DNA of 64,000 bases from Symsagittifera roscoffensis (GCF_963678635.1 NC_087066.1:59228312-59292311), one strand, 5' to 3'; counted from the first letter of the stretch, positions 1 to 11,379 are shown. Numbers and translations are program-made. Notes: generated by a model from the letters alone, not told the origin.

Positions 1-256
1 CCCCATCACCAATCCCAAATCCATTAGATCTTTCCAGTAGTACAATTCAAAGTACCTCACCACCATTACAATCTGACTCAAAACAAAATACTCCGAACAT
101 ACCATGAGATTACTTAGAATCAACCCCCACATCCGAACAAATTCGTGAAAAACATTTTAACCCCCCAACTTCAACACAAAATCTCCCACATTGAATGACA
201 CAAGCTTTCACTCAAGTTGAACCAAATTCAGTGTCATTACCGGAAACCCTATCACT
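1..256. repeat. direct repeat, copy 1 (offset 1408)
   Basis: This stretch recurs at 1409-1668 with only scattered substitutions. It is Pro/Ser/Thr-coding, C-rich and T-poor on the plus strand. The copies diverge abruptly after the shared GAAACCCTATCACT. The window starts inside it, so the true left edge is not visible. Confidence 0.85.
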
Positions 257-635
257 CCTTGGTTATACTCAGTTATACTCAACAGGACTCAAAGTTGTCT
301 ACTCAAAAAAAAACAACTGATGCGAAGTGTTTACCACATTTGTTAGAACCAAAAAACAAAAACAAAAGACCGACAAAATCCCAAGAAATAACCAATTAAC
401 AATTACCTCAGAAACAAAGAAAAAACCAAAAATTAGACGAAAAAATTTTACCACAAGAAGTCAAAGAAAATCATCGCGACAATCAATTTTACCACAAGAA
501 ATCAAAGAAAATCATCGCGACAAACAACGAAAATCATCGCGACTCAGAAATCAACCACGAAAAGATTACAAAATTTTCAATCCACAATCTAAAATATCAG
601 AGAAAGTTGAATTTCAAAAAATATTTTATAAATAA
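217..635 (+). other. unrecognised basic, low-complexity reading frames
   Basis: Two overlapping frames (60 and 102 codons) encode Lys/Arg/Ser/Gln-rich sequence. An internal short repeat built on ATCATCGCGAC occurs three times between about 470 and 545. I recognise no domain. The strand bias matches the ORFs further right, so this may be a decayed part of the same element rather than a host gene. The Lys-rich composition could also be low-complexity noise. Confidence 0.2.
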
Positions 636-639
636 TTAA

Positions 640-1408
640 TCATTTTAAACTTTTAGAAATAGAAAAAAACATCCTTCTTTTTTCTAAAATTCAAGCTGAC
701 GCTCTTGAACAACTAGTTCAACTTAGGCCAATCAGAAACTATCTAAACATCTCCCCATCTTAACACCACTTCTTTAGCCGAGCCTTTGCAGATTTCAAAC
801 ATATGTGAAACTATAACTTGAAGACCTCCAGGCCAAAAATAACCAACAAGCTCATATTTGACAACCGAAATAAACAAAATTTAATATTACAACCCTCCCC
901 TATTAACTAGTATAAAGATCAACAATATTGTCCCAAGTTACACTCCAAATTTCCATTAGGGAAAATATTAAATTAGCCTAAAGTAAAAATGGGACATGAT
1001 CATTTAACCTAAAGTACGAATAACTCCTGATCACCCCCGATTATCCTATAAATAAAAACAATTTTAGAAAGCTAATTCTTAGACACTCAGACTTCTCCTC
1101 ACCAAAAATTAACTACATCCAACCCACTTGTCAAAAATCAATAAACAATCCGACCACACTCACATTTAGCCTCGAAAAAGAAAAAATAATTTGGCAAGAA
1201 CTAATCGTTTCTCGAATGCATCTTTCAAAATCAGTCAAATTGCTCTTTCACTGATCAGTCAAAATCTTTCAAAATCAGTCTCTCCAGCAAGATCTTAATA
1301 GGACAAGACATCCTAGTCAAACTCAAAAAACATTCACAATAGATAGACAAATCAAACATCCAAGACGTAATAAAAAATTTACAACTCCCAGAGTTTTTTT
1401 TAATATAC
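640..1408. other. no gene seen
   Basis: AT-rich and A/C-skewed sequence without a reading frame of note. A local duplication, TCTTTCAAAATCAGTC, occurs near 1220 and again near 1267. It separates the two copies of the 256-bp direct repeat. Confidence 0.5.
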
Positions 1409-1668
1409 CCCCATCACCAATCCACAATCTTTTAGATCTTTCCAGTAGTACAATTCGAAGTACCTCACCACCATTACAATCTAACTCAAAACAAAATACT
1501 CCGAACATACCATGAGATTACTTAGGTTCAACCCCAACATCCGAACAAATTCGTGAAAAACATTTTAACCCTCTAAGTTCAACACAAAATCTCCCACATT
1601 GAATGACAGAAGCTTTCACTCAAGTTGAAACAAATTCATTGTCATTAGCGGAAACCCTATCACTACCT
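1409..1668. repeat. direct repeat, copy 2
   Basis: Near-identical partner of 1-256. The two repeats flank about 1.15 kb and could be remnants of a tandem duplication, or a repeated part of a degraded element. LTR ends (TG...CA) are not evident. Confidence 0.85.
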
Positions 1669-1830
1669 TCAACCCCTTCAATAAGTCAAACCCCAACAAC
1701 AATATTTCCTCCAAATTTCCCTACAAATTTAGACGATAGATATAAAGAACTTTTAACCAATAATATACCCCCTACAATTAGATTGGAATACATTCGTAGC
1801 ACCCATTCCATTATTTGGTCAACACCTTGA
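1603..1830 (+). CDS. unrecognised 75-aa Ser/Thr/Pro-rich ORF
   Basis: The reading frame starts at an ATG inside repeat copy 2 and runs 75 codons to TGA. It is rich in Ser, Thr and Pro, then becomes more ordinary in composition (a stretch reading NFPTNLDDRYKELL). Copy 1 of the repeat has a related start followed by unrelated sequence, so at most one copy is intact. No domain is recognised. It lies about 400 bp upstream of the first recognisable glycoprotein-like codons, so it could be the decayed N-terminal part of that gene or a separate ORF. Confidence 0.25.
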   Translation: MTEAFTQVETNSLSLAETLSLPSTPSISQTPTTIFPPNFPTNLDDRYKELLTNNIPPTIRLEYIRSTHSIIWSTP

Positions 1831-2239
1831 CAGTAACAGACTACATAAGTGGGCACTCAACAGATAACAATATCGACACGATATTCACAAAGATATACAG
1901 GAATACAACATACAAATCCTTACACAAGACAATCTGACACTTAAATTCGAAATAACAGTAAAATTGAACAATTTAGTACACCATCCTCTCCCCCTAGCTC
2001 CGCCAAATATAACAGCTCAGCTCAATCTTTACCTCCCCATTTATCACAACAGATATTATCTATAAATACGATAGTTACACAAAAAAGACACTTGGATACA
2101 TCACATTCTATAATCCTTATTCAGGACTATCCTGCACATGTAGTTTTTAATAAACCTTCTCCTTCCAACCTTCTCCCTTTTTAATTTTTCAAAACCAACA
2201 AATCATAAAAACCCTTCTCCTCGAACAGGAACTCAAGAT
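1831..2239. other. decayed sequence upstream of the glycoprotein-like pseudogene
   Basis: Composition continues as in the neighbouring coding remains (plus-strand A/C rich), but all frames are interrupted. It may contain the degraded N-terminus of the following pseudogene. Confidence 0.4.
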
Positions 2240-4749
2240 TTACTAGTCACACACTATGATTGTGAAGAAAATGAACAAAAAACACTAGATAAATACGCCA
2301 TAAACCAAGTAAATCAATGCGAATGCGAACCATAAGAAATAGAAACAACGAAAATAGTAGCGACATTTTATTCAGAAGCCCGAGCATTTTATTCCTTAAC
2401 ACAGCAACATTGAATTCACAGCAATGTTCTCAGAGAAAAAAGTACATTGTTCCTAAGTCTCAAATGGAAACAAAAATATAATTGACCACGAATCTTTCTA
2501 TCAAAGCAATATAGAAAAACTTTTACATTTTAATCCTGCAGATTGTAAAAACAATTTTCAATGATTAAAGTTAACCACAAATACAGGCACAAACCGAAAG
2601 TTGGTATATTTTCGAGTTTTTTCAGACTCTGCACATCAAGCGGAAATTGAAAGATACCAATGTCATATAAAATTAGATGATAGATCCCCGTTCCACGGCG
2701 CACATGGACAATTAACTTATGGTCTCCATAATAAAAATTGAATAAGACACATTGGAATAAACATACCCTCTAATTGCAAAGCTGACACAAAAAACAAAGG
2801 ATATCAAGAAATAATGTTTTTTGATTGGAAAATCCAATTAGAAAAAGTACAACTAACACCAGACTTAAGAGACGACACCATCATTTACCAAGGAATACAA
2901 TTGCTTTGTAAAAATGACCAAGGTTATTGCGATCCAACAACAAGAACACAATCAACTATTGTTTGGTTCGCTAAGGAAACAACTACCACATTTCAAGTTG
3001 AAAGATTCCTCGCAAGAATGATAAAATTTCATCAAAATTACTTTTATGAATCCGTTCCTGATGATAAAGTAAACCCTGAAAAAACCCGACAAATTAATAA
3101 TCGTTCGAATAATATCAATGGAATAGAAAACAAATTGACACCTATTCAAATCTACCCCGAAACAGAATTCGCATGCAAAAATAAGACTCCACTTTTTAAA
3201 ACACAATTCTCACAACTTCTTGTCGAATACGAAAAAGGTTTCAAAATAAACTCAGGAAAACTAATATTTAACCCAAATCCAACACATTGCATTTCAAATC
3301 ATGACGAAAACTCAAATCTCCCAGTAACATTTCTGAAAAACACAGGAAAGACTGGTGGAAAACTTCGACCACCAGACAAAAGCAGTACACGTCTACAAGA
3401 ACTAACACTTATGAACAATACTTATTCTGGTGCAATTCACTATGACATCAACTTAGACATGAAAATGGACTATACAATAAGCAGAACTTTTCAAGAAATG
3501 TCACTATCAGAACTAGAAACGCTCTATCACTTATGTGAACTTGAACGAACACAAATTTTACAATCAATTGCACTTGCAGTATTAAAAATACCTTATGCAG
3601 GATTTTTATATTCAAAAACAAATCAAATTTTATAAACTACGAAGGAAGTAATTTATGGTATTACACAAGTATGAAAAAAGTATCACCATTATATGTATTT
3701 GAAGTTAAAAAATGTTACAAAGAATCCCCAAATTCTACAAAAATAAAGAATATTTTGTTGACACACTTTCTAGCAGAACATATTTTTGAGATACAGCAGT
3801 CGCATGTGGTTCTGATAACAACCACAGTGTTGTACAATTAAACCCAGGTGAAGATAAACACTATCTTATCACACCATATCCTACACTTATGCCACCATTA
3901 AGGAAGTTTGCACCAGGAAGTACCAGTGCTACTGCTAGAAACCCAAATATAGATTTCCAATCAATAGGTATATACTCTAGATCAGATATAAAACATCACA
4001 TCCGCACACAGTAATTTCAAAAAATTCTTAAAAAAATGTATACAATACAAAGACAATCCATTGACCAAAATTTAAGAAAACTAGCAGAAACCGCTGGGTT
4101 TTCAGACATCTATACACAAGACTACAGTGGATATTTTTAAGATAAAAAAGATTAATTTTATTTAAACGGTGAAAATACCGTTCACAAGTTATTTCACTCA
4201 TCAACATTTTTATTTTTGTAAAATTGAAGAATGGACTTCTCGCCTTTCTAGAATGGCCCTACTACATTTTAGAAAGATTGACTATATTATATGCAAGGTT
4301 TAATTTTTTAGGATTTCTCTTCTCTCTATTGAAAGGAATCTATGAGACATGAGCAATACACACACAAACAAGCAAACAAGCAAGTGTAGCGCGCATACTA
4401 TTTGCAGGATTTTTTGGAATATTTTCAACCTCAATTAACAAAATCTTTCTAGACGCTCAAATAAATGAATACAACAAAAAACAATCAACCACAACAAATG
4501 CATCTGATAATTCACAAGACAACAAAAATAAAAGACCTACTGCGCCACAATTACACAACTTACATAATAACCATCCGTTATCTTTAGTACCACGAAATTA
4601 TAGGAATACAGCCATAACAGAGCACATCACTACAAGCCATAGTTATCCACAAAGTCCAGTTACTCACATGATAGCCCAGCAACCAAATATAGAAGAAACG
4701 TATAAACCAATCATAGAACAGCCACATACCATTTTTTTCCGTTTTTAGA
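2240..4749 (+). pseudogene. envelope-type viral glycoprotein relic, chuvirus-like
   Basis: Seen: the longest intact piece is 2814-3635 (273 codons). Recognisable coding continues upstream to about 2240 and downstream in shifted frames to about 4140, then through hydrophobic segments (about 4260-4440) and a polar tail ending at TAG near 4749. There are at least two frameshifts and several in-frame TGA/TAA codons. Landmarks in order are a Cys-rich NQVNQCEC stretch, LCELERTQ and AGFLYS near the end of the intact piece, LWYY and SPLYVFE, FVD...SSRTY, and ITPYPTLMPP. This order resembles negative-strand RNA virus glycoproteins of the chuvirus kind, which are known to be captured as env genes by some LTR retroelements. 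No polymerase or reverse transcriptase lies next to it here, so an endogenised viral gene and a retroelement env are both possible. It is non-functional as it stands. Confidence 0.5.
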
Positions 4750-4771
4750 ACAACCATCTGTTTAGCACACG

Positions 4772-5374
4772 ATGAGCCACCAGATTGGATCCCTCAACCG
4801 TTCAATTTCTTACGCATCCAATCTCGAACGTCACTCTCCAAACATATCAATCTCTGATTTAACTCCCCATCTCGTTCCATCATACACTAATACTTCACCA
4901 AGCATGGATTCAGATGACAATTCCACAAACCCAGTTTTTCATACCATCTCAGAATTTAACAATTGAAACACCAGACGAATTCGAAAATTCCGAGCCCAGC
5001 CCGTCCACTTTTTCCCAACCCCACTACCGACCACTCCATACCCCAACTCCCGATGAACCTTCCCCAGCCCCTTCCTACTACACTGATGCAATCTCAATTT
5101 TCTCCCCAATGACTAGCGACCCACCTGACCCCCTAGCCCCCTTGATGAAGAAATCGAAAATGAACTTGAAAATTTTATAACCCTACAACAACAGCTTCAA
5201 AACACTAACACACTAACAATTCATCACCTATCGCAAACCATTACATCCTGCGGATCCTCCAACCCAGCATCCACAACTGAAGAAACCCGAGCGCACCGAG
5301 TATTTAAACGAAAACATCCCAATACTCCAATGCTTCCCAACCCCCGATCTCCTCGAATGTTTTTCGTTCACTAA
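4772..5374 (+). pseudogene. Pro/Ser-rich protein, cassette copy 1 (ORF a)
   Basis: Frames at 4772-4966, 4914-5180 and then 5150-5373 read parts of one protein. It has a Pro/Ser-rich N-terminal half (PSPSTFSQP, HTPTPDEPSPAPSYY) and an acidic, Gln/Thr-rich C-terminal half (DEEIENEL) ending MFFVH and TAA. A frameshift in the C-run near 5135 separates the halves. Cassette copy 2 has the same two halves with a different frame offset, so the length of the C-run has drifted independently. I recognise no family. The composition is like that of viral phosphoprotein or gag-tail sequences, which is only a suggestion. Confidence 0.4.
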
Positions 5375-6313
5375 CAAAAAAGAATTCCTACAAATAAGTT
5401 TACAATTTCTTCCACATTACACTTACTATCAAACTACTAAAAACGATAAACGAACTTACGTTGACGAACATGCCTTGTTTCCCACACTTTCATGGACGTC
5501 AAATTACCATTTCACCAACACATTATCATTCTCATTATATAATAACCCAGAAGACAATGAATTGTGCCACACTCCATCACATCACCTAACCACAAATCTC
5601 AATATGTATTTGTCAATAACTGCATGAATAAAAACTATGATCATATTATATCCACAGCATTTCGCGACACAAAAGCCTATGATCCTTATTTTAAAAAAAT
5701 TAACCAATTCTCCTTAAATTTCAAATTCCTAGCACCAAAACAACGCGACTTATACTGCTCACATCAAACAATGTTACGCACAAAACAAAATAACATATAC
5801 ACTTATTATAAAATTATCCAACACCACTACACAACTAATACACCATCACGAAACCCACCTTACTGATTTCAATTTATTAAGTCTAAATTTGCTTATTCCT
5901 TCTCCCTAAATTTCACATATTGTATAAAAGACACTAGTATGCAAGGTATCATCCAAAATTACGACCCCATAAGACAAATGTACATATTCGGCCTACTAAA
6001 CAGAATTTTTAACGTTGATGAATCCCGCCCACTAATTGTCCCCTACGAATATATACAGCCGGTCGAAGTCCCAATCCTAAAACATATTCAAAACACTAAT
6101 TATAACCATAAGCTTTATAATTTAATCCAAAAAACAACGCACGAACTCTCACCAAGTACTGAAGACCAAAAAATTATCAGAGCACTTGAACTCCTATGGT
6201 CTCTCCGACAAACTAAATACATCACCCGCTTGCTTGCTAAACTCATAACTTCATCGGACACTATTCACAATCATTTCACAAACGGATTTTTTGCCAAAAA
6301 TGACCCTCAGTGA
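5375..6313 (+). pseudogene. unrecognised protein, cassette copy 1 (ORF b/c)
   Basis: A first frame at about 5385-5560 (DEHALFPTLSW) is followed after a frame change by 5564-6313, about 249 codons with one in-frame TGA at 5864-5866. In cassette copy 2 the equivalent codon is CGA (8041-8043), so the stop is a CGA-to-TGA decay. The protein is rich in Tyr, Asn, Ile and Gln, has few Cys, no signal peptide and no obvious membrane segment. It contains QRDLYCSHQTMLRTKQNN, FNVDESRPL and YIQPVEVPI, which are well conserved between the copies. Silent and noncoding differences between copies suggest it was coding until fairly recently. No family is recognised. Together with ORF a it makes a two-gene cassette downstream of the glycoprotein relic. 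Confidence 0.45.
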
Positions 6314-6489
6314 GTAAAATTAGTTGTTTTTAATTAATAAACTTCAAACACAACTAACCATTTTTTTTATAAATGTTTCAGTTTATTTTTTTGATTTCAT
6401 CACGCAATCATCTCAAACAAATCATAATAAATAAACAACTAGAAACTGTTTTCAAGAACTTTTACAAAATTCATTTTAACAAATTACAG

Positions 6490-6650
6490 TATATAATCAC
6501 AAGCAGTAGGGTTTACCTACATATAGCAGTAAATTCATAAGATTAGTCCCCCAAAGGCGTAAAATTTCTTCTACCAAGCAGTAAAGTCTCAAATTAAGTT
6601 TCCCAAAGAAGTAAAATTAATATTTCAAAGTAGTAAATTCAAAAAAATTG
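6490..6650 (+). repeat. iteron-like GCAGTAAA cluster, copy 1
   Basis: AAGCAGTAGG, TAGCAGTAAA, AAGGCGTAAAA, AAGCAGTAAAG, AAGAAGTAAAA and GTAGTAAA recur every 20-35 bp. It lies between ORF c and block A and is conserved at 8660-8825. Confidence 0.55.
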
Positions 6651-6715
6651 TAGATACATTAAAGAGTACTAAGTTTTTTACAAGACGCTTCTTTCAAAAA
6701 TTTGAATCACTTTCT

Positions 6716-6969
6716 CGCCTATAAACCACACACTCTTTCCACAATCGCACAGCTCGCCCACAAAGAATTGTTTATTTGATGAGTTTTAAGTTTCAACTTT
6801 CACTGATAACAACTCTAACTAGTTTTCACACGTTTAAAATTTTCCTTTAACCCAGTTGGAAGGAATTATATAGTAAACTGAAATGACCAACACAGCCTAC
6901 TAATGACACAAAACCACAAACTAATAGCATGAATAAGAAAGAAAAACCCACGTTTTACAAACCAGATTT
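6716..6969. repeat. block A (junction between cassettes)
   Basis: Starts at ATAAACCACACACTCTTTCC and runs to ACAAACCAGATT. The same 240-bp block opens the element at 11729-11967, and its first 50 bp close cassette copy 2 at 8888-8936. It therefore recurs at cassette borders, as a terminal or regulatory repeat would. Confidence 0.75.
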
Positions 6970-7352
6970 CGAGCCCAGCCCGTCCACTTTTTCCCAACCC
7001 CCCTTCCGACCACTCCATACCCCAACTCCCGATGAACCTTCCCCAGCCCCTTCTTACTACACTGATGCAACCTCAATTTTCTCCCCAATGACTAGCGACC
7101 CACTTGACCCCTAGCCCCATTGATGAAGAAATCGAAAATGAACTTGACAATTTTATAACCCTACAACAACAACTTCAAAACACTAACACACTAACCATTC
7201 ATCACCTATCGCAAACCATTACATCCTCCGGATCCTCCAAACCAGCATCCACAACAGAAGAAACCCGAGCCCACCGAGTATTTAAACGAAAATCATCCAA
7301 TACCCCAATGCTTCCCAACCCCCGACCTCCTCGAATGTTTTTCGTTCACTAA
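6929..7352 (+). pseudogene. Pro/Ser-rich protein, cassette copy 2 (ORF a)
   Basis: Partner of 4772-5374. The N-terminal half runs 6929-7114 (61 codons from ATG) and stops at TAG in the C-run. The acidic and Gln/Thr-rich half continues in another frame to 7352, ending MFFVH and TAA as in copy 1. The ATG at 6929 comes from block A, so this copy's upstream context differs from copy 1, where the frame continues from 4914. No family is recognised. Confidence 0.4.
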
Positions 7353-8418
7353 CACAAGAGAACTCCTACAAATAAGCTTACTATTTCTTCCACAATACAC
7401 TTACTATCACACTACTAAAAACGATAAACGAACTTACGTTGACGAACATGCCTTATTTCCCACACTTTCATGGACGTCATATTACCATTTCACCAACCCA
7501 TTATCACTCCCGTTATATAAAAACCAAGAAGACAATGAATTGTGCCACACTCCTAACCATTGTGCCACTACATCACCTAACCACAACACTTCATGAAAAA
7601 CAATTCACAATCATTGTACTAAATCAAACACTAAATAGGTTTGTTGCACAAAAAGCAAACCGACTTTTCATTAACCACTATGATCACGCTATTGCACGTT
7701 CTATGGAAGAAACCCTTTAAGAAGACGATACTAACGCTAACCCCCAATTAACTTAAAAATTTTTCATAAAATCTCAACATGTATTTGTCATTAATTGCAT
7801 GAATAAAAAATATGATCATATTATATCCACAGCACTTCGCGACACAAAAACCTACAATCCTTATTTTTTATTAAAAATAACCATTTCTCACTAAGTTTCA
7901 ATTTTCTAACACCAAAACAACGCGACTTATACTGCTCACATCAAATAATGTTACGCACAAAACAAAATAACGCATACACTTATTATAAAATTATCCAACA
8001 CCACTACACAACTAATACACCATCACGAAACTCACAACAACGATTTCAATTTATTAAATTTAAATTTACTTCACCCTTCTCCTTAAATTTCACATATTGT
8101 ATAAAAGACGCTAGTATGCAAGGTATCATCCGAATTTACAACCCCATAAGACAAATGTACATATTCTGCCCACTAACCAGAACTTTCAACGTTGATGAAT
8201 CTCGCCCACTATTTGTCCCCCACAAATATATACAGCCAGTCGAAGTCCCAATCCCAGAATATTTTCACAACACTAATTATAACCTTAAGCTTTACAATTT
8301 AAACCAAAATACACCGCACGAATTCTCACCAAGTAGTGAAGACCAAAAGATATTCAAAGCATTTGAACTCCTACGGCCTCTCCTACAAACTAAATACATC
8401 ACTCGCTTGCTTGCTTAA
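7353..8418 (+). pseudogene. unrecognised protein, cassette copy 2 (ORF b/c)
   Basis: Partner of 5375-6313, more degraded. The DEHALFPTLSW part is at about 7440-7550. A local insertion and frame changes occupy 7550-7780, and the C-terminal part is intact at 7948-8418 (156 codons). The CGA at 8041-8043 preserves the codon that became TGA in copy 1, while a premature TAA after TRLLA shortens this copy by about 25 codons. The two copies therefore carry different disabling lesions, which shows independent decay after duplication. No family is recognised. Confidence 0.45.
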
Positions 8419-8659
8419 CTCATAACATCATCGGACACTATTCACAATCTTTTCCTAGATAGATTTTTTGCCGAAAATGACCCATAGTGAGTAAAATTAT
8501 CTATTTTTAACTAATAAATTCCAAACACAACTAACCATTTTTTATAAATGTTTCAGTTTTTTTTTTGATTTCATCACTGAATCATCTCAAACAAATAAAC
8601 AGAAAAAAAAAACTGAAAATTCTTTTCTAGAATTTTTAAAAATTCATTTTAACAAATTG

Positions 8660-8825
8660 CTGTATATAATCACAAGCAGTAGGATTTACCTCCAATTAGC
8701 AGTAATTCATAAGAATAATCGCCCAAAGCAGTAAAATTTCTTCTACCAAGCAGTAAAAGCATAAATTAAAACTCCCAAAGAAGTAAAATTAATATTTCAA
8801 ATTAGTAAATTCAAAAAAATTGCAG
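8660..8825 (+). repeat. iteron-like GCAGTAAA cluster, copy 2
   Basis: AAGCAGTAGG, TAGCAGTAA, AAGCAGTAAAA (twice) and AAGAAGTAAAA keep the spacing seen at 6490-6650, although the flanking sequence has diverged. Confidence 0.55.
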
Positions 8826-8887
8826 ATGGATTAAAGAGTTCTAAGCTTTTTATTAGACGCTTCTTTTTAAAAATTGAATCATTTACT

Positions 8888-9232
8888 CGCCCATAAACCA
8901 CACACTCTTTCCACAATCGCACAGCTCACCCACACAGATGATCATGCTCTATAGTCGGCCTAACCCACCGCGCTACACCACGCTTTGTGACCCACACTCT
9001 ATTTTTGCCAAGAGTTGCTCTAGTGTGAGCAAATCTTAAAGAATAACCGAACTAAAGTAAGACAACTTTGCGATAAAAATTAATGACAAATCAAAACTAA
9101 AAAAAATTAACAAAGCTTAATTAACAAACGTAATTATATATGTAAACCATAAATGCAGTATGTAATGATTTCTTAGAGCCCAAGGAACGAGCAGCAAAGG
9201 AGATGACAACCCATCTACATTCCAACTTGAAG
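8888..9232. repeat. block X, internally deleted copy
   Basis: The first 50 bp of block A are fused to the B half (AGATGATCATGCTCTATAGTC to CATTCCAACTT). The B half matches 12210-12505. The deletion lies between the CACACA and AGATGATCAT junction. Confidence 0.75.
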
Positions 9233-9562
9233 AATGGTTCATTTTGGCTTTTCTTAGTTAATCAAAAATTACGCCAAAAATACCCAACACATTTACCCAA
9301 GGGTATTTTCTCCAAAACATTGTATAATTTAATTTATTTTTGTTTGATAGACAAAAATGGTCAATTTTACTAAATATAAAGTATCAGTTTTTTGTTTAAC
9401 AACAAGTTTTAACTATTTGCAATTTTTTTTGGAGAAAATATCCTTCTTAAAATTTGTTGGGCTACGTAAGGGGCTCACTTTATTATAATTATGTCTGTGA
9501 TCGACTGGGTATTTTTGGCGCAACTTTTATTTAACTAAGAAAAGCCAAAATGACCCATTTTT
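9233..9562. mobile_element. fold-back (long inverted-repeat) element
   Basis: Ends are inverted over about 54 bp with few mismatches: ATGGTTCATTTTGGCTTTTC on the left against the reverse of GAAAAGCCAAAATGACCCAT on the right. A second inverted pair (TATTTTCTCCAAAA, then TTTTGGAGAAAATA) is nested inside. Almost the whole 330 bp could fold on itself. It has no coding sequence, and the target duplication is unclear. Probably a non-autonomous DNA transposon. Confidence 0.65.
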
Positions 9563-10168
9563 AGGGTAAAGTTTTGGGCCCGAATTTCGCAAAACAATTT
9601 AAAGCATATTTATCTTGCTAAAATTTTCAACAAGTTTTGTCTTCATGAGAGTTCACCTACACTCAACCCAATTTGAGAAAAATGCGTTTTAAACTTCAAG
9701 TTTAACGCGTTTGTCCGGTTAATTTAAATCAGCACTGTAGATACAATCCTCCACCCCAGCGTTCAGCTTAAATTAAATTTGCTTAGCGCGCGTGTAAACT
9801 GCTCTGTTCTCATTGGCTGAAAATTCAAACTCAGATCAAAACTTGAGCAAAATAACATCCTTCACTTGAGCATATTCGGTGGGATGAGGATGTTAATTTG
9901 ATTTCAAAATTGGTTTGATTAATTTCACGTTTCTATTTCTCAGAAATGCAAGATTAATTTTGTTTGTTCTTTCTGTCGTGTGTTTCTGAGAAATAAAGTT
10001 GTCAAAATTAAGCTAGTCGACACCACATTCTTTAAGATTTTATGCTAGTCGAGTGGTCATCATTTTGCGAAGTTTTTAACTTTTCCGTGCTGTTTTTTTT
10101 GTGAAATTGAAAATACAAAATCTGAGATAAAGATGATTTATGATGATATTCTCGCTTTGATTTTTTAT

Positions 10169-10664
10169 TGTTCCAACTTTCGAAGAAAACGGAATATTTA
10201 TGTTTGGTGTGGTTTTTTTTTAATCAGTCACTTTTCACCGATCGAAATAATAATTTTCACCAACAGTTTTTAAACCCCATTGAAGAAATTGACTTTCTGA
10301 GCTCAAATGTAAAAAGATATTTTACCTCCGATAATTTTTTGAAAAATTCTGAGGGTTTCAAAATTGCCAATTTTGCCATATTCTGGAGGAAAATATGCGC
10401 GCTTTGAAATTTGTTTTGATAATGCTGAGAGAGTAACGCGAATTTTTTATGCATGGCGAGTTACCCCGCACAACAAACTCGCTCCAAATTGAATTTAGGC
10501 TAGCTAATTGGTCGTACTAGTTTCGTACGACTCAAAGTTTTACACATTGATTTTGTCCAAAATGTCTAGATTTTCAAAATTTTTTTTTCGGAAAAACTAT
10601 TCGATTTAAATAAAGGGATAGTGGGAACATTCAAGGCTGTGCCCTGATATACGAGCAGTCTTGT
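10169..10664 (+). mobile_element. HINE-like element, subfamily II (copy 1)
   Basis: Starts TGTTCCAACTTTCG and ends with the hairpin AAGGCTGTGCCCTG and ACGAGCAGTCTTGT. It is shared with the duplicated segment at 14616-15110, so it was present before that duplication. It encodes nothing. Confidence 0.75.
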
Positions 10665-11379
10665 TTTCTATCATAATAATTTTTTTTTGCAGTATAGGTC
10701 AAAAAACTGTTTCCAATCAGATACTAAAGTTTTTACACTGACATAGCGCTAATAGTTTTTTGGAAGAAAACCTTGCAAAAAACATTTGCAAGAGATCTTG
10801 GACGGAAAGTTAGGAAAGGTTAGCTTTTTCATGTTGCAAGGTAGCTGTAAAACATGTACTCCGTTCGCAGGAAAAATTCATTTTTTCGCTTTCATAAAAA
10901 AATATCTTTATTTTTGCTGTTTTTAATATGCTCAGTGCTTTTTTTCTTCTAGTCTCTTCCCAGCAAAATTTCATACCGGGCAGTATTACCTATTTGCTTC
11001 CTATAAAACGATGGAAACTTAAAATTGCCCAAATTAATGAAAATCACTCTTTTTACAGATATATGCATCATCTTTGAAAATAAGTAGATAAGAGTTATAG
11101 CTTACAACAATCTTCTGTGCAAGAAATCAAATTTTTTGTCACTAGATAATCTTCGTTATGTATAATTTTGGAGAAAAAAGTGAAATATGTTTTTCCTCGA
11201 AATTTATCTGTTATACATTTTCATTACCGCATTTTATGTTAAGTTCATTTTATAGACAGGTTTTTGTTGTCGGGAACAAAACTCAGATTTAAATCCTATT
11301 ACAGTTGCAATAGTCGCACATACTGCCCCGCTTGACCGGAGATTTTTCTTGATACCCTGAGTAGTTGGTGAATGCAAAC

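Larger units (their letters stand above)
4991..6767 (+). repeat. 2-kb ORF cassette, copy 1
   Basis: Repeats at 6970-8936 with an offset of 1979 bp at the left edge. The unit holds ORF a, ORF b/c, an intergenic block with repeated GCAGTAAA motifs, and the first 50 bp of block A (ATAAACCACACACTC...). Conservation extends through noncoding parts, so this is a segmental duplication and not convergent coding. Confidence 0.85.
6970..8936 (+). repeat. 2-kb ORF cassette, copy 2
   Basis: Second copy of 4991-6767, with more frameshifts in ORF b/c. It is joined directly to block A on both sides, the right-hand A being cut after 50 bp and fused to the B half of block X. Confidence 0.85.

Noticed and set aside
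2560-5866. Repeated in-frame TGA codons in the left-arm ORFs, suggesting TGA reassigned to Trp or read through
   Set aside because: The one TGA that can be compared with a paralogue (5864-5866) is CGA in the other copy (8041-8043), and TAA stops and frameshifts occur as well. TGG is also used in the same frames. Ordinary decay explains it.
10168-10454. Frames of 65-79 codons on both strands, also seen at 40574-40870, 42364-42564 and 63180-63443
   Set aside because: All fall in subfamily-II HINE copies and are not conserved as frames between copies.
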